From: Xestospongia bergquistia | Taxonomy: Eukaryota > Porifera > Demospongiae > Haplosclerida > Petrosiidae | Reading direction: 5' to 3' | Assembly: GCA_963965975.1 (NCBI GenBank) | Contig: OZ014425.1 | Span: forward strand, 3,733,501-3,797,500 | DNA: 64,000 nt | Shown here: one piece after another, positions 36,848 to 49,353 of the stretch | Layout of the letters: each line of letters begins with the position of its first letter | Position numbering within the stretch: position 1 is the first letter of the stretch | Position numbers and translations under genes: made by a program | Notes under the pieces: model-generated | Told to the model about the DNA's origin: nothing | Databases searched by the model: none | What the model saw: only the letters and a program-made list of their open reading frames with translations

Positions 36848-38186
36848 TAACAACCCACTCATTCACTGTATAATTAAAAATTGATTGTTAGGAACTGACC
36901 CTTTTTTAAATAATAATCATTGCTAATTTAGCTGTCTTGGTTAAGAAAAATAGTTTATTTGATGTTTATACAACATATTTAATATCATAGATATAGTGTT
37001 ACCAATAATAGTAGAACTACTGATATGGAAATACATGTACAAGTTTATTACATTGTCATTGAATGTCTATATTGGACTAGAAGTATGAATAAGAATTGAA
37101 GTGGCTGAGATTGAATGTATTGAACTGCATGCATGACCAGTAGTATACTGGGAAGGTATTTATTCAGTGATATGAACTATATCTGGAGACATTTGTACAT
37201 AGTTGATGAGTAATACTTATGTAAATTGATAAGTAACATTTTATATGAATCAATATAAATCTATAAATGTTGTATGGATATTCTTATTGTGGGAACTAAT
37301 CGTATTTTATGTGCATAAGGATATTAATAAGAATTTACAAACATCACTTGGTATAGAGTCCTCGTGAAAGTTATGAATAAAGACTGTATTTATAGGCTCA
37401 TTCCTATAAGTCTGAGAATTGATCATAAAAGTGTGCTGTTGATGCCCATATCACAGTTTTGTTTTGCCAGGTTAATCATATTAGTAGCTCTTTTTATGTT
37501 ATTGAGATATTTAGCTTGTCACCATTCATCTTGCTGTCATTGTTATATTCTATATCCTTACTTTTGTGGGCATACTTTTCACAACAGTGTATTAACTTTA
37601 AATGTCCTTCCCAGAACAAAAAGTAAGATATATATAGTGGCACAAATAGCTGGTATCCAATAACCAATCCTTATAATTTGTCTAACAAGTCAGACTCATC
37701 CCATATAATTGACTTCCCTATGACCCTCTCTTGTTCAATCATATGCATGCATGGATGCATGGCTTCCAAGACTACTCTTTAATCTAAATTGATTCTCACA
37801 CAGCAATGAGGTTTGCTGTGTTCTCTTGTAGTATGATCTTGAAGAGATGTATGTTTTGACTATATGGTTCTCTAAAAGGTTATAATTAAGATATCTGTGT
37901 ATGCATGTCTGACATTATTTATCCAGTGTTGTAGGACAAGCTACTTGAATTCAAAACTGTACATTTATCAATACATTAAGTGAAATTATTACAGTGCCAG
38001 TCACTTTTGTAAATTTCCTTGCAAAGTAATAGAATTGTTAGGAAAGTCACTGATTAGTTTCTCACATATTTATTTAAGTTAAAGTTATCTATTTAGTAAT
38101 AAATTAAACCAAACAAAATATACAGAATTATATTATTATAAAGCAAACAAATGAACAAAATCTGTATATTTATTGTTTATGTAAGA
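36848..38186. other. Intergenic region with a relic exon
   Basis: AT-rich DNA between member 5 and the first GPCR gene. Apart from the exon relic at 37065-37215 I see no gene. An open stretch at 37364-37663 has no recognisable domain. Confidence 0.6.
37065..37215 (+). pseudogene. Exon-3 relic of the small secreted protein family
   Basis: The bases from about 37069 (ATTGGACTAGAAGTATGAA) line up with exon 3 of member 5 (TTTGGACTAGGAGTATGGA). The match continues through a GAGATTGAATG stretch, a CAGTGATATGAAC stretch (RYD region) and an AGTTGATGAGTAA end equivalent to the exon-3 donor. Internal small deletions break the frame. No other exons were found beside it. Confidence 0.7.
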
Positions 38187-41084
38187 TTATGACTTTATTT
38201 TGTGTATATCAATCACTGAGGCAGATTTTTTTTTGCTGGAATTTGATCCAACTGGTGTCTCGTTAAACATACTTGTTGCATCGGGGTCTTTATATACAGC
38301 TATCATCTAAAACAATAGCATAACAACATTTTAATTACAATAATAATGTTTTTACTTTTGGAATAAATACCAATAACAAGATAGTTGTTGGGAAAGCAGC
38401 AACACCAAAACTACCAACTACAGCTTTCAGAGTAGGTTTGTTTGCAAATACTACAGAAAGAAGTAGAGCTAAGAAAGAATTTATAGAGTTGATATAGGTA
38501 ATGGCCATGGTTGATTTAGCATCATTAACAACTTTGTTCTTTATCCGACAACAACTTAGAACAGCAAGAATGATAGTAATTATATTCAGTAATGAATGAA
38601 ATCCATATAGCAGAGAATAATGTATAGCATAATATTTAATTTCCTGACTCCTACACCCATAAACTGTGTAGATAGTAGTATTAACACCTAAAACCTTGAA
38701 GGGGTAACAATTACAAGGTCAATGAACATGGTTAAATATCTGTTACATTTGTTTGCTCATCAGTAATATATGAAACAGTCCTTGGCCGCAACTGAGAAAT
38801 ATTCAATACAACAATGAAGATAATGATATCAATGAATACTAATATAAAAACAAAAGCAGCTATGTGCCAGTCAGTAATTCTCTGTAAAATAAGGCTTCAA
38901 GTTTACAAGAGTCAAATCTTTTTAACCTTTTTATTTGGTGTGGGATTATAAAATATGTAGAAGATGCGAAACATCTTTCCTTGAATTGTTCCTTTACAAA
39001 GTGAAAGACTGGGAGCAGTCAAGTAAGTTATCTGTAATAATCATCATTACTTCACATTAATATTGTTTTACTCATTACATTACAAAAGATTTCATAATAT
39101 CCTTGAATGTCAGGAGACAACAACAAATAAACACTGATATAGAGGAAATAGGAACCAACAATGATCAAGTAGTTTAAATTGGGACTAGAAAGTTTAACAA
39201 TACTGTAGAAAGAACTCAGTTTTAAAGAAATCATTTCTCTTCATTCATACTTTTTATTTCTAAATACAATATTGAAGATTAAACACACTGTAGTCCAGAT
39301 TATTCCCAATAAGGAAACAATGTAAGAAATTATGATGACAGCCATATGTACTGACACATACTTCTCTTGACCTGTATATGTGTAGTGTGATTGATCAGAT
39401 TGATCAAACAATTGAAATTAAATTACTTACTTGGCAATATTGTTGATTTTGACTCCACAGTTCCCAAGTTGTTAAGGAATTGCAACTCATTTCGATCAAC
39501 AATTGCTACTTTTGTATATAATCCTATTTTAAATCATTAAAATGAAACTATATATTTGAGTGATACCTTTCCGATACTGATACACACTCAAATGTGATTC
39601 ATGACGCACCCCTTCATAGTTAAATGATAATTGTCCCTGTATGTTGGATCAGTTTATTAATTGTACACAATATTTATACAGCAATACTTCAATCCCAGAA
39701 ATATCCAAGTTCATCAATTCCTCATGTAACAGAATTCCAGTAAACAAAGATTCATTCCAAGCATTAGCAAGAGCCCATAGAGCTTCTAGAGAGTAAGCTG
39801 TGAATAAACTTTGTGGTATTCTTGGTACTAGATTTGTTAAGTTAGTAATAGCCTATGTGATTTGGTTACTAATTATATATATATATTTGTATATATACCT
39901 CATCTGTTATATTGTTCTCTGGAGGCTCAAGTTGTACAGCCAATGTATTACTCAGTATTGTCCTCAACTGATCTTCATTACATACAGTTGTGATGTTATC
40001 ATTAAATCCATACCAATAAGGTAGAATAAACATAGACTCAGGATAACCTAATCCTTGATAGTATGCCTATTATAATAACATGAACATGTACATTATGATA
40101 TTTTTGGGAAATTAACCCCAGAATTATTCTGTTTCAATGTTTACCCTCACCTTACAAAGAATGTCTTTTGAGTTCAGAATTGTTGTGATAAGAATGTAAA
40201 CAACAATGTTGTTGTTCTTTAACATGTATTAAAAAATGTTCATAATTATAGACAGCATCGATCAATATCTTTAATACTTACAAATTCTTCTTTTATTCTT
40301 AGAATGTCTCCTTCTCTATGTGCGTAAATATCTGCTACAAAAATTTGGCATGACTCAAGACTTTGTTTTATTTTTTCTGAGACCTTAACAAAGCAGTGAT
40401 TGATGATCAAGTTATGCAAAATTTTCAATGAACTCTCAATTGATTGAGACATATAATAGCTATTATTTCATCCATTGCTACATACATGAATACTTGTTCA
40501 CACCAACCTCTATCAAATCAGATTGTGTGAAAATTCCAACTTGATTCCAATTAAATGTTTGAAGTAAAACACACAAATAACTGCCTACATTAGCTAGTGA
40601 TGGATAGATATTAACTGTGTGATTAACAGAGTCCTTAAGAAATGGGGTATATGCAATCTGCAGATATATAATAATATTAATTGGAAGTAGACTAGTTGGG
40701 TAGCTTACATGTAATATCTTCCAGGATTGAGTAAACTGAGTGAGTGTCTGAGAAATATTAGAACAAGCTCCATCAAGTAACACAGAAACAGTACCATTTG
40801 AAAGGTTTAGTTGTATCATTTCTTTTTGGAATTCACTCTATAAAACATGGAGAAATACCAATGATATTATACTTCCCTCTTACCTTGTTAAGAACCAGTG
40901 ACTCTATTGTAAAGACTGTGTTAGTGGGTAAATAATTCATATTCAACCACTTCACTCCTTTTTTGAGTACTTCATGTGGTTCAGTTGTCACATAGTCAAT
41001 AGAATAGACATGTAAAATATTGACTTTAGAACTAGAGAATTCTGACATGACAGCAATTATATATAAAAAAGTAATGAAGAACAT
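38187..41084 (-). CDS. Class C GPCR, GABA-B receptor-like, gene A
   Basis: About 14 exons read leftwards from ATG 41084. Exon 1 (41084-40884) has a signal peptide and the start of a periplasmic-binding-protein-like Venus-flytrap domain (NILHVYSIDYVTTEP). Ectodomain exons follow at about 40838-40710, 40658-40509, 40452-40280, 40070-39897, 39852-39690, 39643-39568 and 39520-39430. The 7TM part lies in exons at about 39373-39248, 39234-39060, 39031-38930, 38883-38740, 38693-38370 and 38309-38187. Class C marks include SPNLNYLIIVGSYFLY, SLCKGTIQGKMFRIFYIF, KVVNDAK and a final FIPK like the FVPK of GABA-B receptors. A Cys-rich linker is absent, as in the GABA-B subfamily. It is a plasma-membrane receptor with unknown ligand. 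One ectodomain exon border (near 40452-40509) could not be fixed by eye. See gene B for the split in divergence. Confidence 0.8.
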
Positions 41085-41719
41085 AATGCTAACTAATTGT
41101 ATAGCTATGGTATATAGAAAAACATAAGCTAGTAGATTTCAATTTATATGCTGCCTCAGTTGAAAGAAAAACATCATTGTTGTCATAGCAATTATATATT
41201 ATTATGATATATAATTAATAAAAATTTATATTATTGTAGACAAATATAATATCCTTATAGGGATGATGTTATTGTCATCACTGCTACTTTGTTTGTGTCC
41301 TTAAATAATACTGACCTTTCATTGTTATGTTACATGTGTTTATCATAAAGAATCTGTTTTCATATTCAGTTTAATAATATTAAAAAAACTGCTTATTGTA
41401 AACAAAAAACTAAGCAGTCATTTATGTATCAAGTGTTTCAAGACCTCATCAACATTAACACTATATATATTGTATAGTCCTCCATTATAGAGTCTGTTCC
41501 ACCCAATTAATGTGCTGGGAACAAAAAAGTAGAACAAACTTGTGAAAAATGAGGAATACAATATAGTGCTGTGTCATATTATATTAAGTTATGTTGTATT
41601 GATGATGTTAAAGGTGAAATTTGATGCACTGTTTTTGTCACTGATACATAATGATCAATAACATTCATATTTAAGTTTAAAACTAAATAACACGAATCTA
41701 ATGCTAGGGATTGTTAGTA

Positions 41720-42170
41720 TCAGGGAGTCTAGAAGAAACACTTCCACCTAAAGCCAAAATTACGGAAACATTTCTAACACAAGTAAGTTATATTTGATCA
41801 TGTTTCACATCCAAGCAGTGAAGTAGCCTTTATAAATTATGTGTATTTTTTAAATGAACGGATGTCTATAAAGTGAATTATTACTCACTTAGTGGAGGAA
41901 ACAGTGGGACAGGAAGCCACCTATATTATTAGTGTACTCTATCTCTCTCTATATATTATTTCTTATGTGTGCAGGTTTTTGGGCTAAAAATGAGGAAGAA
42001 AACAAACAGGTGATGAATACAACATACTTAAATCAAATATGAGTTCATTGAGATTGATTACACTCACCTATTAACACTGTATGTTACAGGAAAGAGTATA
42101 ATAAGATAGATTGTGTAGTATATAGAGGATGTGATTTACCAGACCTTTTTGGAGATGGATGAAAAATGCA
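41720..42170 (+). pseudogene. Relic of a secreted-protein family gene (copy A)
   Basis: Three pieces align with the five-exon family. An exon-1 end at about 41728-41780 reads LPPKAKITETFLTQ before a GTAAGT donor, matching SQPRISETFITW. A shortened exon 3 from about 41976 reads FWAKNEEENKQ. A partial exon 4 at about 42090-42165 matches the C-ID-PxxW region. No open gene can be formed. The exon-1 piece is missing from the duplicate at 50 kb. Confidence 0.6.
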
Positions 42171-42386
42171 ACAAGTACAAAGTATTGGCTTCATGTTAGA
42201 TTAAAATATCAATGTCAACGATGCATGGCAAAACGACGATTAACCTACTAATATTCCTCAGACTCATTCCCATTCCCTGTATGTTCCCTTGAACATGCCA
42301 GAATATATATATCATTGAAATTGAAGTCTGAGAATGAGACCACAATATCTCCCCAACATCTTATGACAAATTGATCCTGTACATAC

Positions 42387-42487
42387 CTTGATCTATCATC
42401 TCCACTGCTATCTCCTGCTACTACTGAGAAAAGAGGATCTAATCTTTTATATACAAGACTAGTCATTCTAACAGATATTAAAGACAT
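42387..42487 (-). pseudogene. Orphan first exon of the HAD phosphatase gene
   Basis: A duplicate of HAD exon 1 (52748-52848), with the same start codon, nearly the same 33 residues (MSLISVRMTSLVYKRL...) and the same splice donor. The rest of the HAD gene is absent from this copy. If transcribed, its donor would have only foreign downstream sequence to join to. Confidence 0.8.
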
Positions 42488-42596
42488 CAAATAAAGTCTT
42501 TGACACTCCCCCTATATAACTTTAATGTACTAATTAAAATCTATAATTTTGATTTTGGAAACATACAAAAATCAGCATAAATTTTTCAATTATAAT

Positions 42597-43331
42597 AATT
42601 TGAAGGCACAAAAGGCATCTTCACTACTCTTGCATTGACTATGTGCCTTCTAATATGAACAGTCAATTCAGTATTTATTTTTGATAAAGCTAGAGGGACA
42701 TAAGCCATAGCTATGTTTGTATTAAGAGTAGGACTAGGACTCCCTGAAGTAACAGTACCTACACAAACAAAATAGTAGTATTAAAAAATATACAAACTTG
42801 TATCAGTTAGTATAGGAATATAGATAGTATGTGTGGAGAATACAAAGATAAATTCTACTGACATTATGTTAAAAACATTGCAAAAATTACATATTGTTAT
42901 ACGTTTAACTCAAAGTGAATGCAATTTAGTATGCACTGTTTATTCATTAAATCAGGCATCATAAATTAGGTTAAAAAATAGTTCATAATAGACTACATAT
43001 TCTCACTTACCTATAACATCACCAGTTTTGTCTGAGACTTGACATCCCTCTATAGGGAAGACAAAGATCAAGTGTTTATACCTTTTGTTAATATACTTAC
43101 GTCTTACTGGTGGGCCTGACTCTGTCACAAAACCAACATGTTTATGAGTTGGTTTATCTTTTAATTGTTGTAAGATAAGGTCAGCTCCCAAGAACCCATC
43201 TTCATTTCGACAATGTTTACCTATAAATTAAAGGGGTTACCTCATAATACAAGTAGGAATGCATAATCAAAGAAGGGATAAGACATTATTAATTCACTCA
43301 CTAATACACCAAGCCAAGCCAGTTGGTCAAA
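42597..43331 (-). pseudogene. AMT (glycine cleavage T-protein) 3' fragment
   Basis: Copies of the last exons of the AMT gene: exon 8 at about 43222-43100 ([20 protein letters not shown]), exon 9 at about 43055-43010 ([13 protein letters not shown]) and exon 10 at about 42770-42600 (PFVPSNYY-like end). The last bases of exon 7 and its donor also remain. Everything 5' of that is replaced by FOCAD. Splice sites look intact, so these exons could serve as the 3' end of a chimeric transcript. Confidence 0.88.
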
Positions 43332-46170
43332 GCTGTGATCAAAAGGTTGATTACTAATGGATGTTCAGAATATGACAACAGTTGAGAGATATAAGGCAGG
43401 CATTCTTCTCCGTGTTGTTCAGATCTTAAACAGCAAATATCTTTTAATGTTGCTGCGGCAGAAATAGCCCATTCATCTCGAAGAGGTGCAGAAGAAGGTG
43501 GAGTCAGGAAACTACAAAGATACGGAAACAGCTTGTCATGTTTTTCCCAACACTTTGCAATAAGTCTAAGGTCATTGGCAGGAGGTGTGGCTGTTTAGTG
43601 AGTTTCAGTAATGTTCCTAACACAAGCTCAGTACTTAAACTATCTGTGCAAAATGTAGGGAGAGATTGTAGTAACTTGAAATGTGCCTCAACATTATATG
43701 TATGAGTCAGTGTATACAAAGTGAATCCCAACATTGTTGGACCTTGTAATATAGACAAAATATTAATCAATTTAGACCCCTTAACAAAAACAGCATTGTC
43801 ATAAAATTCACTATTTTTTCTCGGTGAATATATTCTATCTACTGTTGTGCTTACCATCGATGCATTTACTTGCGATAATAGAGAATACAGAGAATATACT
43901 GATGTCAGTGTAGAAGGTAATGCACATATCATTAAAGTTATTTCAGAAGTAAATTATTACAACACAACAAATATATTACAAAGAATGGTTATCCAATGTA
44001 CTATATTCAGTGCAGTTCTACTGACATTCCTATGTACTGTACTCTATACTTACATTCCAGTCACAAATTCAGTATAACTAGTGGCCAGTGAACATAGTGT
44101 AGTATAATGAAAAGATAAACTAGGAACTGATATAGTAGATGGGACTGACTATAAAGAAAGAGAATAACTCATCTTGCACATTATTATACAGAGTATTAGT
44201 TAGTATACCAAAGTGTGTTCCATTGAGGGAGAGGATTTTTCCATGGTAGCCAACATTTGAGCTGCAATATTTCTGTTAGTTTTCCATAGACTCAATCCAA
44301 TAAGTGAAGGTTGAGAAAGTAAGAGAACCAATGGTAATTTGAAGAGTAGGAGAGCAGAATGTACTATCTTAGATGAACATTGAAAGACTAAAACAAGATG
44401 AGAACTAGACTATAATAACAAATGTACTAACCAATTTCAAGTAAACTGTTTAATGTAACTGGTTCAGTGAGATGCTCCATTAACAACCAACTTAGACACA
44501 GTGACTCTCTAGTTGATACTTCTTTACAAGACAGCAATTGCTTTACATTAACCAATATTTCAAATATAGGCAGACCTTGTCTGCTACACTCAACACATGT
44601 CGACAAACAACAGTGAATGGTTGGCTCAATATACTCTATTAACATACAATCAATGCTGAGATTACAGGGGCTATTATACTTACTCTCATGGCCATTTTTG
44701 ACAATACAACTACAGTTTTACAGACAGAAGAAATCCTTGTATGAGTACTCCAAAGATTGCTTACTGGATGACATAGGTAGAATGAAACTAACCTTATGAT
44801 GATATCAAGAATACTGTTAGATAACACTGATGTTTCTAGTGCTATTTGTAATAATTGCTCATGAAGAATATCACCTAATGATACAGCAGGGCCTTGAGGT
44901 TGAAGTAACACATACTTTATAAATGGTTCAAGAATGTAGAGTGAATTTTCAACAGGGCTATTAGCAAGAGCAGAAGAGGAATAGAATAGAACATGTGAAA
45001 TAGAAAAGGATAACTTTTAAATATCATAATCAATTTGATAATAATTATGAACTAAAAGTAATGTATCAGAGCAATAGGTCAACTGTATTGTTAATATATA
45101 TTTATGTGAGTCTCATGAGAAGTATGGTTACATATTCTATAAAGTACTACTACTATACTTACTGTGATTTCAGTAGTTGTATACTTACACCAATACAAGG
45201 TTGGATTAGTTCAGTTTTATTAGCTATCATTGATACCAAAGGGTGTGTATGTCCTCTTAATAAACCACCATGTGACCTATTCGTTGACTGGATCCTTAAC
45301 AGATCACAAAAGAGAGATATTAAGACATGAGGGTGGCTATAGGATATAAACATTACATTTTTAAACTCATTATTTTTATAAATTAAATACATCTATGATA
45401 ATAATAGTCTGGTGTTGCTGCCCCTTCACTTAGAAAGGTAGTAACATGGATATATCAAACTGTACCATATGCTGTGGCAGTTAATTAAAACATTCTTTCA
45501 TTATGAATATTATTAAATAACCACAAACAGTTACGCTTACCAAATAAATTGTTAAAATGAATACATAACTAATACTAAGAGAAAAAGATATATTTAAAGC
45601 CCATGAGTTTGGAGCAATTACATGACAATAAGTACCACTGCTATAAGCAACAACAATAAGAGGATAGAGTTTATTGGTGAACATCTACATATCATACACA
45701 CACACACATCTTTTGTCAAGACATGACATACTGACCACTAATTATATTCCAGCAGAACAGGTTTGATATATACATATTACCAGGTCCTTCCTCTCTAAAT
45801 GAAGGGTGAGCAAATGCCAGACTATGATAATAAATGGGCATAGCCATGTTGTGGTAAGTCATCTTAGTTTAAGTAGACAATTTAAAACTTGCCTTGCTGT
45901 TGCAATAGCTACTTGCACATCAGGTATCAATGTGTCTAGATCAATCCAGTGCTGTTGTATAGCCTGCCATAACACAGTGACTGATAGCTTGACTTGAGCT
46001 ATATCCTGATCTTGACATTGTCTCAGTAAGTCTGACACATCCTATTGACATCAGTGTGTCAGTAGAGTTTGTTGCTGTGTTTTACATATGCTTACTTTGG
46101 ACTTCAATGGATGTTTACTAATTTTATCAATCTCACTAAGTTTCCTCTTGAATAAAAATAATTGATCCAT
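43311..46170 (-). pseudogene. FOCAD: Focadhesin (FOCAD) N-terminal part, truncated by a segmental duplication
   Basis: Read leftwards from ATG 46170 (MDQLFLFKRKLSEIDKIS). Exon-like segments include about 46042-45890 (DLLRQCQDQDIAQVKLSVT), 45830-45780 (AHPSFREEGPG), 45345-45190 (SHPHVLISLFCDLL), 44960-44800 (LLQPQGPAVSLGDIL), 44640-44430, 44390-44215 and 43930-43311. The last part, NDLRLIAKCWEKHDK then AATLKDICCLRSEQHGEECL, closely resembles the vertebrate FOCAD region LRLMTSLWEKQDR...IRDICKQRPYQHGADML, recalled from memory. FOCAD is normally about 1800 residues; only roughly the first 500 are here. The frame changes once around 43590-43605 with no splice signal seen. After about 43331 it runs into AMT-derived DNA and stops at 43311. 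This suggests a dead gene, unless a full copy exists elsewhere. Confidence 0.65.
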
Positions 46171-46254
46171 GTTTTATTATTATAACTCCACCCACTATTA
46201 ATAATTAACTAAACTACTACATAAACAAAATGTATCTGAATTTTCTGATTTTGT

Positions 46255-46426
46255 TCATTTTGAAGAATTCTTCTTTTTTGAAGATGTATTTAGTGTAACC
46301 TTGAACATGCTTTTAGCTTCAGGATCTTTGTATACAGCTATCATCTGTAATATGTAATAAATATATAATTATATTTATATGTATATATATATATATATAC
46401 ATATATTATATGTATATATATGTATG

Positions 46427-46497
<71 letters not shown>

Positions 46498-49353
46498 GAC
46501 AAAAGCAAAAACTTGAATTATAATTTGATGCTTCAACTGACCTTTGGAATAAAAACCAGAATTAAAACATTTGTTGGAATAAGAATAAGACTGAAATATC
46601 CAAGTATAATACTTGCATTATAATATCCAAGCCAGCCAATTGTTGGAAGTAGGACAAAATTTGTGATGGTAATAATGGCATTTATATATACAATAGTCAT
46701 TACTATTTTAGCATCATTTACCACCTTATTTTTGACCTTCAAACAGCTGAGAAGAGCAAGTATGACTGTGCCAATATCCAATAGGAGACGAAACCCATAC
46801 ACAAGTGAAAAATGAAGTATAGTATACTCAAGACTTGCACTGGAAAATCTATATACAAAGTATGTAGTATTTACACCTAATGTCTGAAACAAAAAGAGAA
46901 TTGTCAATCATATATAAATGCTTACAAATGGTTACATTTGTGTCTACACCATGTTCATTGCTAGGGTACTTGTATCCTCTTGGACATATTTGAGGATGAC
47001 TCATTGTGACCACAAAAATGATGACATCAATTACTATCAATGTAAGAACATATACAGCAATGTGCCAGTCAGCTATTATCTGTATAAGATGTTGTAATAT
47101 TAATTACAAAATCATTTGCATATATGATTATGTATACAACCTTTTTCTTAGGAGATGGATTGTGAAATATATAAAAGATCCGAAACATTTTTCCTTGAAT
47201 TGTGCCATCACAAAGTGAAAGACTCACAGTAGTAAAATACAATGCCTGTTTTTGTATAATAATAGAGTCTGTATTGTCATGACTAACTTTGTAGAATATT
47301 CCATATACAAATTGGTGTTCTTCTTTATTTGGAAAAAAGGTGTAAACATTGATGTAAAGCCAGTAGGAGCCAATAATAATTAGATAGTTTAGTTTAGGAC
47401 TTGAAATTTTAAGAATTCTGGATAGACATAAATGAAAAGGAAACTTATGCCAACTTTTTAGTGCTTCTTTATTTAATATAGCATTAAACATTTTAATATA
47501 AAGAAATCTGTTGATACATGGTGCAGTAAACATGTTTACTTTTTGTTTTGGAAAAGTATGTTAAAAATTAAACACACTGTTGTGAAAATTATACCAACAA
47601 AAGCAAGGATGTAAAAGACTGCAATGACAGCAGGATGAACAGTGACAAACTTAGTAATTCCTGTAATAGTTAACTGTAATAGTTTATCTACTATTCTTAG
47701 AACTATATACCTGGCAATATACTTGATTTTGAATTGTTCAGGAACTGAAGACCATCTTGATCAATAATTGCAACTTTAGTATAATATCCTAGATCTGTAT
47801 GATTGTTTTCCAACTAAGGTTATATTATGCTATACATACCTGATTTGTACTGATACACACTCAAAACTGATCCAGAACGAGACCCTTCATCATCAAATGA
47901 CAAATGTCCCTATTTGTTTTGACTAACAATATGTAAAATGTAATGCATCACTACCTCAATACCAGGAATATCCAAGTTCATCAATTCCTCATGTAACAAA
48001 TTACCAGTAAACAAAGATTCATTCCAAGCATTAGCAAGAGCCCATAGAGCTTCTAGAGAGTAAGCAGTGAATAAACTCTGTGGTATTCTTGGTACTAAAT
48101 TTGTTATGTTAGTAATAGCCTATGTGAAAGGATGATTGGTTACTATATATATATATGTGTATATATACCTCATCTGTTATATTGTTCTCTGGAGGCTCAA
48201 GTTGTACAGCCAATGTATTACTGAGTATTGTTCTCAACTGATCTTCATTACATACAGCTGTGATGTTATCATTAAATCCATACCAATAAGGTAGAATAAA
48301 CATAGACTCAGGATAACCTAATCCTTGATAGTATGCCTATTATAATAACATGAACATGTACATTATGATAGTTTTGGGAAATTAACTCCAGAATTATTCT
48401 GTTTCAACATTTACTCTCACCTTACAAAGAATGTCTTTTGAGTTTAGAATTGTTGTGATAAGAATGTAAACAACAATGTTGTTGTTCTTTAACATGTATC
48501 AAAAAATGTTCATAATTATAGACAGCATCGATCAATATCTTTAATACTTACAAATTCTTCTTTTATTCTTAGAATGTCTCCTTCTCTATGTGTGTAAATG
48601 TCTGCTACAACAATTTGGCATGACTCAAGATTTTGTTTTATTTTTTCTGAGACCTTAACAAAGCAGTGGTTGATGATCAAGTTATGCAAAATTTTCATTA
48701 AACTCTCAATTGATTGAGACATATAATAGCTATTATTTCATCCATTGCTACATACATGAATACTAATTCACACCAACCTCTATCAAATCAGATTGTGTGA
48801 AAATTCCAACTTGATTCCAATTAAATGTTTGAAGTAAAACACACAAATAACTGCCTACATTAGCTAGTGATGGATAGATATTAACTATGTGATTAACAGA
48901 GTCCTTAAGAAATGGGGTATATGTAATCTGCAGATATATAATAATATTAATTGGAAGTAGACTAGTTGGGTAGCTTACATGTAATATCTTCCAGGATTGA
49001 GTAAACTGAGTGAGTGTCTGAGAAATATTAGGACAAGCTCCATCAAGTAACACAGAAACAGTACCATTTGAAAAGTTTAGTTGGATCATTTCTTTTTGGC
49101 ACTCACTCTATAAAACATGGAGAAAGATCAACAATGTTATAATTCCTCTTACCTTGTCAAGAACCAGTGTCTGTGTTGTAAAGACTGTATTAGTGGGTAA
49201 ATAATTCTTATTCAACCACTCCGCTCCTTTTTTGACTACTTCATGTGGTTCAGTTGTCACATAGTCAATAGAATAGACATGTAAAATATTGACTTTAGAA
49301 CTAGAGAATTCTGACATGACAGCAATTATATATAAAAAGATAATGGAGAACAT
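46255..49353 (-). CDS. Class C GPCR, GABA-B receptor-like, gene B
   Basis: Paralogue of gene A with the same exon plan, from ATG 49353 (signal peptide, then NILHVYSIDYVTTEP) to the stop at 46255. The ectodomain exons down to about 47970 are almost the same as gene A. The 7TM exons (about 47645-46340) are clearly diverged: SPKLNYLIIIGSYWLY, SLCDGTIQGKMFRIFYIF, DWHIAVYVLTLIVIDVIIF, KVVNDAK, ending FIPK and a Lys/Ser-rich tail. The last conserved linker residues are GHLSFDDEGSRSGS against GQLSFNYEGVRHES in A. Its upstream neighbours (HAD, AMT) are whole, so this appears to be the source locus of the duplicated 5' half. Ligand unknown. Confidence 0.8.
46381..46494. repeat. TA microsatellite in the 3' part of GPCR gene B
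   Basis: About 110 bp of almost pure TA with scattered TG/CA, lying in the intron before the last coding exon. Confidence 0.95.

Larger units (their letters stand above)
39700..43331. repeat. Segmental duplication, copy A
   Basis: Nearly identical to 47970-53640 but with two internal gaps: copy A lacks about 2.1 kb corresponding to about 50460-52550 (HAD exons 2-5 among others) and about 100 bp within the relic exon 3. It holds the 5' half of the GPCR gene, its upstream DNA, a relic secreted-protein gene, HAD exon 1 and AMT exons 8-10 with the tail of exon 7. It ends abruptly at about 43331, in the coding sequence of AMT on one side and FOCAD on the other. Confidence 0.9.

Noticed and set aside
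37364-37663. A 99-residue plus-strand frame with hydrophobic segments
   Set aside because: No homologue in the window, no family resemblance, no splice context; probably chance in AT-rich DNA.
46420-46623. Plus-strand frame reading IYIYIYIY
   Set aside because: TA repeat in the GPCR gene B intron; the real coding is on the other strand.
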